From Spongilla lacustris (lineage: Eukaryota > Porifera > Demospongiae > Spongillida > Spongillidae), in assembly GCA_949361645.1 (NCBI GenBank), contig OX442433.1, positions 480,110 through 544,109 of the forward strand: 64,000 nucleotides of DNA. The letters are read 5' to 3'. The notes beneath the pieces were generated by a model. That model saw only the letters and a program-made list of their open reading frames with translations. It did no database searches and was not told the origin of the DNA. Positions 22,245 through 33,023 of this stretch are shown here, in pieces; position 1 is the first letter of the stretch; each line of letters opens with the position of its first letter. Made by a program: the position numbers and the translations under genes.

Positions 22245-24137
22245 TCATTGTTCAGGGTGAGATGGGGAGGAGGAAGCAGTGGGAGGAGCCAGAAGAGTGA
22301 CATCAGCTCTGACATAGTTGTCATCTGATGTGAGGTGAGCCTCATCTGATGTGAGGCTTGCTCGGTCACTATGGGTGGGGTTAAGATTTGGGACAGTTGT
22401 AAACTCTGTCTCATTCATAGTTGAATTTTTGTTTTCAGATCCTGTTCCCATAGCAACCTGTGCTGTGGTACTGACAGAGAACTGTCCCGGAGGTGAGTGT
22501 CTTTCTGACGACACTGCAGTTCTCATGGCCACCATTTGTCCCTCTTGTACAAGTGGTCTCAGAGGTGCTGATGTGCTACCATCTTCTCCACCTCTGCCGG
22601 GCTTGACAGGTGGGCTGGGCACTGCATCACTTCCTGTTTGGATGGGCACCACACCCCTGTCTTCATTGGCTTCCAAGTTTGACTAAAGGAAGGAAGGGGG
22701 TAAGTAGAGAGAGTAGGTTGTGGGAGGAAAGATGGGAGGAGGAAGGGGAGGAGGAAGGGGAGGAAGAAGGGGAGGAGCAACAGAAAGTTGAAAGATAACA
22801 GGAAACAAATAGTTGTTACACATACAGGAGATGGTGTGCGGTCAAAGTTAGCCATCCCTGCACTACTGTTGCTGCACTGGTCCACTGGTGTGACACGATT
22901 CACCTGTTTTGATAGATAGCAGTCACGCTGCCTTGAAATGTTGGGTGATGGTGTGGAAGGAAACACTCCTACCTTTGGTAGATGAGCACAACAGTGTCTG
23001 TCATGTGACTGCACCTCCCTTACTGGGCGGAGCTGGATGTAGTCATATGTAGTAAGCCCTTTCCAAACTACTCGAAGCCAGTAAATAATGACAACATCAT
23101 TACTTATTAAAGTGGTCATAAAAAAGGTTAGATAACTACCAATAACGCTTACTTAAGTAGAAGTGGAACATGGTGAGGTGTCCTATTAGGAGCACACCAG
23201 TTAAGGAAAGTACGCCGAGAGCAGCTGTCAGGGTTGGAAACACGGGGTCAGGGATTGAAGCACCGAAGACCTTCAAGGTTTTATTGCATGCCATGACATC
23301 TGCCAGGTGACAGTTGTATCTCAGACTCTCCCTCCCGGCAAAGTAGAGGATAAACAGTGACACGCTGATGACAAGTGCCAATACAGTCCCAGTGAGGGCT
23401 GAGATGATGCTCGCCAGAAACCATCTTTTTGCCAGCACAAGACGCAATCGTATAATGCATACGTGCCATGGTCACATTATGTTTCTATGGTTACCTGTAA
23501 TTCCTGCTGCCAACGCAGTTATTCAACCATTTGCAGTGATGATCGAAATTTGTCACGCACTTGTCACACTGACGACAGTGTTTGGCCTTTTCAGTACTGC
23601 AAAGCATACACACACCAGCACACACACACACCAGCACACACACACACACACACCACAACCAATTCATTTAACGTATGATGGGCGTGGTTTACTTACACAG
23701 CAACACAACACAGGTTGCAGTAATAGTTTTCGATAACGTGTTCGTGCTTGGAGCGATCAAACCTCGGTCTCAGACGCTTCTCGGATTGAGTCTTGAGGCG
23801 TACATTGCGCTCTGCCGGATCAATACTTGAGGTGACGATAGTCGTCACCACGTGAACGAGAAACAGAAGTCCGGGTATCTTTGCTGCATGTTAAGTCTAA
23901 AGTGGGGGTGGGAGTTGACGGTGGGCTACGAATAGAACAACGACTGGAGGATACGACATAGCCAAATACCCTCCAATTTCCCGGGATGTAAAATACCATG
24001 AAACCGTAGTGGAAGGTTGTGATCAAGAGAATGGAAAACCATGCGGCAAGTTGTAGAGGATGCCACGGACAGCTAAATCCGTTCCTTCTTGTATGACTCG
24101 TTACGATCGCTTCCGGCACGTTTCCGTAATCTGCCAT
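22245..24137 (-). CDS. ZDHHC1: DHHC palmitoyltransferase, ZDHHC1/11-like
   Basis: Minus-strand exons: 24137-about 23985 (start), about 23874-23698, about 23598-23491, about 23428-23151, about 23072-22827 and about 22682-22245. The first exon gives [18 protein letters not shown], the hallmark N terminus of ZDHHC1/11. Then come a TM segment, [11 protein letters not shown], and the cysteine-rich domain [20 protein letters not shown] leading to [17 protein letters not shown]. Two more TM segments precede [12 protein letters not shown], matching the family TTYEYI element. The long Ser/Thr/Pro-rich tail is poorly conserved. The enzyme S-acylates proteins, in vertebrates at ER or endosome membranes. 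The catalytic DHHC is intact. It is divergent to TBC1D20, with starts 260 bp apart. Confidence 0.88.
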
Positions 24138-24396
24138 GATCAGTATTTGGTGAGAGATTGCGGAACAAAATTCGATGTCATACGGTTGAATAAAAAAAAA
24201 CAACAAATGATCGTTCAACCCACGAAGGTATACGTTGCTCCGGTAACAGGGAGATTGACCAGTATACAATCGCAATGCAAATTATGTAGTACTGTGTAGC
24301 CACGCCCCCATATATTGGAGGTGTGGCTACTAAAAAAAAAATGACCGACTGAAGTGAAAATTCGTAAACCGTTGAGTTGGCAATTGTTAGAAAAAT

Positions 24397-26935
24397 ATGG
24401 AAACAGAGCTTCGATTACGCAAGGGAGGTTCGTATGAAAATACCTTAGAATCATACCACAGTTGCTCGCTTGCACTCAGCGCTCCACTGGCAGTACGAAA
24501 AACTGAAGGAGGTTGGTGACGCTCTGGAACGTGACCCTGTGGACATCGAGACGGTGCGCAAGCACGCCGTCAGCAATGGTGGTTTGGTGAGCAGCGAGCT
24601 GCGGAAGAAAGCGTGGCCAAAGATGGTTGGGGTCAGTGTATATGACATTTTGCCATATGATGGTAAGGGAATCGGGAGGGGGGGAAACCCCCTCCCCGAC
24701 GTAGGAGGAACTCCAGTACCCAACGTGTGTTTCTTGTGTGTATGTGACAGGCTCCGCTTTAACCGCGCACAAGGACCGAGCGCAGGTGCAGTTGGACGTT
24801 AACAGATGTTACAGGAGGTTACCTAAAGGTGGGCGTCTCGTGCCCCCATACTAGGCCTTGCAATGGTTTCAAGATCCTCGTTCCCAGGTATGAGCGACGA
24901 ACAGCGCGCGGAAGTCCAGGAGCAGCTGGTACGGGTCATTGTGAGGCTTCTGTCAGCGCACAGGGGCATACACTACTACCAGGGGTTCCATGACATCGTG
25001 GTGACGTTCCTCCTGGTGTTGGGTGAGGACCTTACGTTCCTGATCATGGGCCAACTCATCACTTATCACATCAAGTAAGGGTGCGCAGGAAAGGTGAATT
25101 GTTTGAATATGCCCTTCTGTGCCTCCTTTTGCCTATGTCAGCGATTTTCTCGATGCTGACATGTCTCGTACCAAGTCCATTATTGGGTACATGAGCCCTC
25201 TGCTGGCGTTGCAGAGTGTGGAACTCGAAGAGTTCATTACACGGTATGTCTGACGAGATGGCATCCAGTGTGTTGGGGGAAAATGCCACTTTATGACACT
25301 CCTGCAGGTCAGAGTGTGCCTACTACTTCAGCCTTAGCTGGCTCATCACATGGTTTGGTCATGTGGTCGAATCACATGACATGGCGTGCAGACTTGTTGA
25401 CTTATTTTTGGCAACCCATCCCCTCATGCCTGTGTACCTCTCCACAGCTGTAAGTTGCCCCCCACCCCCTCCTCCTCCTCCTCCTCCACACACTCCACCA
25501 CCTCAGGCTCCACCCACTTCCCTTAGATTGTCCTCTCACGGAAGTCGGAAGTGTTGTCGCTGGAGTGTGAGCTCAGCTCTGTCCATGGCCTTCTCTCCCA
25601 TCTCCCTGACGACCTCAACTTTGAACCCTTGATCCAGAAGTCGTCTGAACTTTTCACCCAGTACCCTCCCACTGTTGTGGCCAAGAAGGGCAGACTGAAT
25701 CCCAAAGAAAGGTGGGTGGGCAGTGTGGGTGGGGCTAATAGTCCTGTAAGTAGGGCAAGATGGGTGGAGCCTAAATGTAATGTGGAAGGTAGCAAGCACA
25801 TGAAGCACAACCATTTAGGACACAATGGGGGGAGGGGAGGTGAGGGGGGCACAATGGGGAGGGGAGGGGAGGTGAGGGGGACACAATGGGGGAGGGGAGG
25901 TGAGGTATGGGGGGCACAATGGGGGAGGGGAGGTGAGGGGGGCACAATGGGGAGGGAAGGGGAGGTATGGGGGGCACAATGGGGGAGGGGAGGTGAGGGG
26001 GGCACAATGGGGGAGGGGAGGTATGGGGGCACAAAAGGGAGGGGAGGTGAGGGGGCACAATGGGGGAGGGGAGGTGAGGGGGGCACAATGGGGGAGGGGA
26101 GGTATGGGGGCACAATGGGGGAGGGGAGGAATGGGGGGCACAATGGGGAGGGGAGGTATGGGGGCACAATGGGGAGGGGAGGTATGGGGGCACAATGGGG
26201 AGGGGAGGTATGGGGGCACAATGGGGAGGGGAGGTATGGGGGCACAATGGGGAGGGGAGGTATGGGGGCACAATGGGGGAGGTGAATCTTATGTTTACTC
26301 ATAAAATGGATGAAAATGGTGTACTGCTTCATGTACACAATGAATGGCATGTAGAACTGATAGCATCATAGGTTGCCTTTTCAGCACTTCTCCTGACCTG
26401 TCTCCTCTCCCTCCTCCCCTCACCTGTCTCCTCTCCCTCTTCCCCTTACCTATCTCCTCTCCCCTTTCCCTTTTGCCCTTACCTGTCTCCTCTCTTCCCC
26501 TTACCTATCTCCTTTCCCTTATGCCCTTACCTGTCTTTGTCAACCCTTTCCACTCTCCACCCATTTCCCATTTCCTCCTCCCTGGCCCGTAGTACCCTCA
26601 TCTCGAGCTACTCCAAGTTTCTTCAAAAGACGGCTAAGCAGAGACCGGACAGTATACTGGCCACCCTCCCCAAGCCCCAGACAGTGACTTGGCCACAATG
26701 GAGCCACAAGTTGCTACGCACCACTGCACCCATTGCTGGTCCAGTCTTTGTCGCCATGGTGATATTCTGGGCACTCAAACATTACGGACCACAGCCATTT
26801 ATAACATGGCTCCACCCATCAAATTGGACAAGCCCAAGGAACACACTTGAGTACATAGCGCCCATAGCAGGGTCCTTATTTGTTGCTACCACTTTACTGT
26901 GGGTGTTGAAGCATTATTCAAGTCATAGATCGTAG
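24397..26935 (+). CDS. TBC1D20: TBC1D20-like Rab GTPase-activating protein
   Basis: Exons: 24397-24427, 24480-24662, about 24752-24831, 24889-25075, about 25141-25242, about 25309-25449, about 25528-25711 and 26592-26935. The TBC domain carries the arginine finger context VQLDVNRCYRR (IxxDxxR form) and the glutamine finger HYYQGFHD, so catalysis looks intact. HDIVVTFLLVLGE, FSLSWLITWFGHV and THPLMPVYLSTA are TBC1D20 signatures; the family activates GTP hydrolysis on Rab1/Rab18 at the ER. The C terminus holds two hydrophobic anchors in tandem, APIAGPVFVAMVIFWALKHY and APIAGSLFVATTLLWVLKHY, clearly duplicated, where vertebrates have one anchor region. The penultimate intron contains a large minisatellite. 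Confidence 0.92.
25825..26285. repeat. G-rich minisatellite in TBC1D20 intron
   Basis: About 17 copies of units such as GGCACAATGGGGGAGGGGAG plus GTGAGG or GTATGG. Strong purine/pyrimidine strand bias. Open frames of 130-270 codons on both strands are artefacts of this array. Confidence 0.93.
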
Positions 26936-27113
26936 ATGGAAAAAAATATGCAATTTTAACCCTTTTGAACTGTCTGTTACATGTATTTGTATGTGGTCTT
27001 AAGCTGTACTCATCCCTAAGTCTTATCATATAATTTCATATTACATAACCACCACAACAACAAATAAATCAACACAATTCAAAGTAGTCAAGTTTACTAA
27101 GAATCAAAGCATT

Positions 27114-28801
27114 CTACACACTCAAGCCAAAATGGCCAGGTCTGTTACGTACGTACTCCCGTGTGTTCTCGAAATGCTTTCGGATTTGATCAGACTCTTC
27201 ATTAGACTCCAGGGATAGTATTTCCTCCTTAACCTTGTCCCACAGCCCTGTCTGTGTTGAACTCACCTACAAGAGAGAGAGAGAGAGTGTGTGTGTGTGA
27301 AGAGGTGTAAAACCTACCCCCCCCCCCCCCCCCCCCTAAATACCTCATCATTGCCTTTCTGTGAGAACAGGAGACAGGTGTTGAGAATTTCAACAAACAG
27401 CTGTGTCTGTACCACCTTCTCCATGCACTGACCGGCTATTTTACCAGACTTCTTTATGCAATCCAGCACCTTCTTGCCATCTCGAAGCTAAAAAGAGTGA
27501 GACATTGTCACCTTGTGAACACAAAGAGGGAGGGAATTTTCACCTCTTTTCCCGCCAACTTCCCAGACCAAAAGAGGTGGGCGGACGTGAGCACACCTCG
27601 GCACTGATCGGGCTTCTTCAGCAGGCGGGCACTCGCCTGTGCACAGTTGGTTCTGAGAGTGGCGTGGTTGTCCTCCCCCAGGCAGTTCATGCGCTCAACT
27701 GTGCCCATGATGAGGGTGATGGTGGCCTGCTGTGAGCGCAGATCGGATGACTCCTCCTCACTCAGACTCAAGGCCTGAGAGTGTGTGTGACAGCAAGAAC
27801 GAGGGAGGAACAAGAACAAAGTGAGAGTTAGGTGCGAAGATAAAGTTAAAACCTTGGAGAATGCCCCTGCAACGCATCCGTCCTTACTTGTGTAATAAAC
27901 TCGTACGCAATCGTTTCTGAGTTGATCTGATCAGCAGCGAGGGCTCCCTGCAGGAACAGGCGCTGTGCCATGTCTGGCTTGGTCTTGACGAGCGCATTAG
28001 TTGTCTGCAGGCAGAATTGGAAGATCCGTTCGCACTTCTTCTCCCACTTGTCATCCTACAGTGTTCAAACAGATATGAGAGCGTGCACCCCACATGACCA
28101 GAGGCCACACCCCCTGACCTCTTGTTGCAAGGAGCTGTATTGCTTCACCAGCTTGTAAGCTGCGAAGATCAAAGGGGGTAGTGTGTGGGTGATCCGCTTG
28201 TCCCCCCCTGCTCCAAACTGCTTGCGGACAGCACTCAAGGTCTGTTGTAATAAAAGGTGCCAGGCATCATAAGCATACAACAGGTGGGAGTGGTGTGGGC
28301 ATCATAAGCATACAACAGGTGGGAGTGGTGTGGGCATCATAAGCATACATCAGGTGGGAGTGGCACAGGCATCATAAGCATACAACAGGTGAGAGTGGCA
28401 CAGGCATCATAAGCATACAACAGGTGGGAGTGGTGTGGGCATCATAAGCATACAACAGGTGGGGGGTGGGAAACTATAAGGGGAGGGGCCTGAACACAGG
28501 CTGGAAGATGGTGGGAGATCAATAAGGACAAGTGATGAGCTCACCACAAACTGCTGATCTGGTGAGCTGGCCTTAAGGAGATGCACAAGCCGGCCCACTA
28601 ACCATTGTTCCTCTGCAAAGTCATCATCTTCTTCCTGGTGGGGAAAGAGTCATTTAGGGTGCCTTCAAAGTGTGGAGGCACTAACAGGCTCTTTTGGTTG
28701 GTCAGGTTGATTAACAAGCAGGGGAGAAATAAGCTTGAACAGCTGCTCTGCCTGTAAGTAGAAGGGAAGTCAAATTATAGACCAGCAGCTGTAACATAAA
28801 C

Positions 28802-28887
<86 letters not shown>

Positions 28888-31800
28888 ACATCTTAATATC
28901 TACTAACACACACCTCTTCAGAAGATGGTACAATGCAATCACGGTCAACAATCGCTTGCACCAAGAACAGGGAGAGTGCCCTTCGACCTTGAAAGACAAA
29001 CAGCTCAAACAGATCAGGGAAGTTCTCCAACTTCAGGACAGTCAGAGTGTCCTCGTAAGTCTCAATAGGAACCTTCAGAAGACGAATCAGCTCCTTGTAG
29101 ACGGGATTGGAGCTATCAATCCTGAGGGACACAAATCCAGTCAGGGTATGCAAGCAATGGAGGTTATTATTATCCCTGACTTGGTTAGATCTCTCTTCTT
29201 CAGGGCATCAAGGCAGCAACCCAAAGTCTTACTGACGTAGTCAATTCTACTTGGATAGCACTTCAGAGCGAGGTTCACCAGTGAGGCATAGAGAGCCACT
29301 ATGTCCTCCACAGGCATGGCCGCACGCCCCTGGAGCAACAGGTTATGAATAAGCAACACGCCATTCATAGTACATGTATGCAACTATCACTACCTCCCCC
29401 ATCATTACCAACACCCTCCCCCATCATTACCAACACCCTCCCCCATCATTACCTCCCCCATCATTACCAACACCCTCCCCCATCATTACCTCCCCCATCA
29501 TTACCAACACCCTCCCCCATCATTACCTCCCCCATCATTACCAACACCCTCCCCTCACCCATTTCTGCCAAGAGTTCTCCAGTTCCCACCCATTAGAGTC
29601 ACCTTGCACCTTTTTAAAAATATAACAATAACTAGGGGACCACCCCCAATGCTGAGGGGTCCACCTCCCAATGCTGAGGGGGACCACCTCGCTATGCTGA
29701 GGGGGTCCACCCCCAATGCTGAGGGGGTCCACCCCCAATGCTGAGTGGGTCCACCCCCAATGCTGAGGGGGTCCACCCCCAATGCTGAGGGGGTCCACCC
29801 CCAATGCTGAGGGGGTCCACCCCCAATGCTGAGGGGGTCCACCTCCCAATGCTGAGGGGGTCCACCCCCAATGCTGAGGGGGTCCACCTCCCAATGCTGA
29901 GGGGGTCCACCCCCAATGCTGAGGGGGTCCACCCCCAATGCTGAGGGGGTCCACCCCCAATGCTGAGGGGGTCCACCCCCAATGCTGAGGGGGTCCACCC
30001 CCAATGCTGAGGGGGTCCACCCCCAATGCTGAGGGGGTCCACCCCCAATGCTGAGGGGGTCCACCCCCAATGCTGAGGGGGTCCACCCCCAATGCTGAGG
30101 GGGGTCCACCCCCAATGCTGAGGGGGTCCACCTCCCAATGCTGAGGGGGTCCACCTCCCAATGCTGAGGGGGGTTAACATCATCACCATTACCTGGATCA
30201 CGAGAGTCACTTCCTGTGAGAAGATGTCAAACAGCTTGATCTCAGGAGGGATTCCGCCCGAGTCTGATCTGTGGGCGTAGGCTGCTAGACGGTCAATGAG
30301 GGCGATAATGATGCCCTTGACGTTCACAGTCTCCTGGAGGTCAGCGCAGGACTTGAGGAAGAGGTTGAGGGTCTGCAGATGGAACTCGTCAGGGAAGACC
30401 TGAATGACACACTCCATGAGGTACTCCTGTGCAATCGCATCCCTGCACTTGATAACCTGCTCGAGCACATTGGGTAGCACCTCCTGTGCAGGGGGACAGG
30501 ACAATCAATGCATGCCACAAGGCCACTCTGTGCAGGGGAACAGGACAATCAATGCATGCCACAAGGCTACTCTGTGCAGGGGACAGGGCAATCAATGCAT
30601 GCCACAAGGTCACTCTGTGCAGGGGGACAGAGCAATCAATGCATGCCACAAGGCTACTCTGTCGAGGCCCAGTGGTGAAAATATTAACCTTCTGGTAGAT
30701 GCCGATTTCCAAGCCATCAAGCTGAGCTAAGCGGACAAGATTGGTGCCAACCAGAATCCTGAGTTCCAAACGTTCCTTCTCTCGCTTTTCCTTCTCCCTG
30801 GTGTGGCCCTGGTGCTGCATGCGGACCCACAGCTTGTTCATCTCAGAGAAGTTCTGCTCAATGAACTGTATGGAGTCGTGGACATTGCCATCTTGCTCAC
30901 TGGAGTGGGAGAAAGGGAGGGGAGGAGGTATTAGGGAGGGGAGGAGAGTATTGGATAGGGAGGGGAGAAGGGTATTGGATAGGGAGGGGAGGAGGGTATT
31001 GGATAGGGAGGGAAGAAGGGTATTGGATAGGGAGGGGAGGAGGGTATTAGGGAGGGGAGAAGGGTATTGGATAGGGAGGGGAGAAGGGTATTGGATAGGG
31101 AGGGGAGAAGGGTATTGGATAGGGAGGGGAGGAGGGTAGAGGGGGAAATGGATGAGAGGTGAATATGAGGAGTAGTGGATACACTGGTACTGAGAGGGTA
31201 TATGAGGGTATATGAGGTATGGGTAGGTGGATGAGGATAAGGGGAGGTGGATATGAGGCTCAGATAGGAGGCATATGAGGCTCAGATAGGAGGCACAAGA
31301 GGGTCAGATAGGAGGCATATGAGGCTCAGATAGGAGGCACAAGAGGGTCAGATAGGAGGCACATGAAGGTCAGATAGGAGGCATATGAGGGTCAGATAGG
31401 AGGTATGAGGGTCAGATAGGAGGCATAAGAGGGTCAGATAGGAGGCATAAGAGGGTCAGATAGGAGGCATAAGAGGGTCAGATAGGTGGTATAAGAGGGT
31501 CAGATAGGTGGTATAAGAGGGTCAGATAGGTGGTATAAGAGGCTCAGACAGGAGGCATAAGAAGCACAAAGTGATCCAAAAGACATGCAAAAAGATTTTG
31601 ACTAGGGTGGTGGTGGTGGTGTCTGACCTCTGGGAGCTGCCATCAGGTAGCTGGTTCCTGGAGCACTGGAGGAGGTAGTTCCGCAGGAAGAGCCCTCTGA
31701 GGGGGTGCTGGACCCCTCTGCACATCTCCACCAGGTCACGGAGGATGTCCCGCCGTGAGCCCTCCCTTGCTTTGATATACACTGTCCCCACGGTAACCAA

Positions 31801-32782
31801 CAAGTATCTAGAAGGGATTTGAAAGAATTAATGCCTGCAAAGGATGCACCCCCACACATATACACACATACGCATACACACACACATAAACACACACATA
31901 CACACATACATAAACACATACATACACACATACACACACATACATACATACATACATGCACCCCCCACATGCACCCCCACACACACACATACACACACAC
32001 AATACCACACATGCACCCCCCACACACACACACACCTACGGAACAAATGCTTACAGTCTGGGTACAATATTGCCAGCATATTGCACTAGTTCATAGAGCT
32101 CTGATATTTTTTTCCCCTTTTGGAATTCATCAAGAAGAAACTGTTCAAGGTGTTGCAACTGGTCTGAAATGCTCATGTCTTTTGGGGTTTGGTCAGGGAA
32201 GCAAGTGTGAGATAGTGTGACAGAGTAGAGGTGAGTGGGAGGGGGAGGAGAGATGAGTGGGAGGAGATAGAGATGAGTGGGAGGAGATAGAGATGAGTGG
32301 GAGGGGGAGGAGAGATGAGTGGGAGGGGGAGGAGAGATGAGATGAGTGGGAGGGGAGGAGAGATGGGATGAGTGGGAGAGGTTGGAGGAGAGTAAGGGGA
32401 AAAGATTGCAAGATGATAAGGGTGACGGCTGAAGGGTAGGGTGAATGGTTGGAGAGAAAGTGTAGAAAGATATAACTGGGAAGGAGGCGGTGGGAAAGGG
32501 GTGGAGGTGGGTGAAGCTGCAAGAATAAATATCAAAAATGGAGGATACATAGCTCATAGTAACCCTTGGGGCTGAGCAGTGAAGTCCTCAGCTCGCTAAG
32601 CATGTTGGAGGCGTATTTTAGGGCGTCCATAAGTTTGTTGTTGTCCTAACAGATGACACACCCTCAATACAACAGAACAGGAAGAAACTTCACCTTACCA
32701 AACATGTCTTCATCTCGAACGCATTCTTCTTCACTTGGTTCAGGGCTTCCGTAAGAAGTTTTTCCTGGTCCTCCATCGCCAT
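27114..32782 (-). CDS. VPS35: VPS35, retromer core subunit
   Basis: About a dozen or more minus-strand exons run from ATG at 32782 to TAG at 27114. Nearly the whole of VPS35 can be followed: [49 protein letters not shown] joined to [10 protein letters not shown] (the PRLYLL motif that binds VPS26), [82 protein letters not shown] and [20 protein letters not shown], then [11 protein letters not shown] and [12 protein letters not shown]35 is the scaffold of the endosome-to-Golgi cargo-sorting complex. Most introns are loaded with minisatellites, inflating the gene to 5.7 kb. The C terminus ends GHFGLSV, without the vertebrate YEGLIL ending. Confidence 0.96.
28262..28470. repeat. 35-bp minisatellite in VPS35 intron
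   Basis: Six copies of a unit containing GGCATCATAAGCATACAACA and GGTGGGAGTGGTG. Confidence 0.93.
28802..28887. repeat. (CA)n microsatellite in VPS35 intron
   Basis: A pure CA run of about 85 bp. Confidence 0.97.
29392..29560. repeat. Minisatellite in VPS35 intron
   Basis: Alternating CCCCCATCATTACCAACACC and CCCCCATCATTACCT units, about ten in total. Confidence 0.92.
29636..30172. repeat. 20-bp minisatellite in VPS35 intron, ~26 copies
   Basis: A very homogeneous array of CCAATGCTGAGGGGGTCCAC units. It sits directly next to the exon at 30190-30483, so an open frame runs from true coding sequence into the repeat. Confidence 0.95.
30488..30665. repeat. ~41-bp minisatellite in VPS35 intron
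   Basis: Four copies of a unit containing CAATCAATGCATGCCACAAG and a CTCTGTGCAGGGG spacer. Confidence 0.92.
30905..31560. repeat. Two adjacent minisatellites in VPS35 intron
   Basis: The first (to about 31135) has about ten units of GGGTATTGGATAGGGAGGGG. The second (about 31255-31560) has about 15 units of GGGTCAGATAGGAGGCATAA. Confidence 0.92.
31858..32035. repeat. CA-rich microsatellite in VPS35 intron
   Basis: Imperfect CA, CATA and CACCCC units. It yields several false open frames rich in Thr/His or Cys/Val. Confidence 0.93.
32221..32370. repeat. Purine-rich minisatellite in VPS35 intron
   Basis: Units of GATGAGTGGGAGGGGGAGGA type, about seven copies. Confidence 0.88.
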
Positions 32783-33023
32783 GTTTTCGTTGGCTGCAGG
32801 TCACGCACGATAAGATAGAGCGCACACATTAGCCAAGTCAATTGCATTACCGTAAAAATAGATTCAGCAGCTAATGGCTGAAGAATTATAACAGTCAATG
32901 AGGAACTGAAGAAATACAGCGGTTCTCAAAACAAGACTGCCATTTTCCCTATTAAGGGTGCTGGTGCAACAGATGTCGCGTGAGGGGGCGTGGCTCAGAC
33001 GCCCTGGGCAACAGCGATAAACT

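Noticed and set aside
25523..26350. Several 130-275-codon open frames on both strands
   Set aside because: Created by the G-rich minisatellite in the TBC1D20 intron. Only the segment up to about 25711 is true coding.
29538..30173. Open frames of GGPPQHW repeats on minus
   Set aside because: Tandem 20-bp array in a VPS35 intron, open in several frames by composition.
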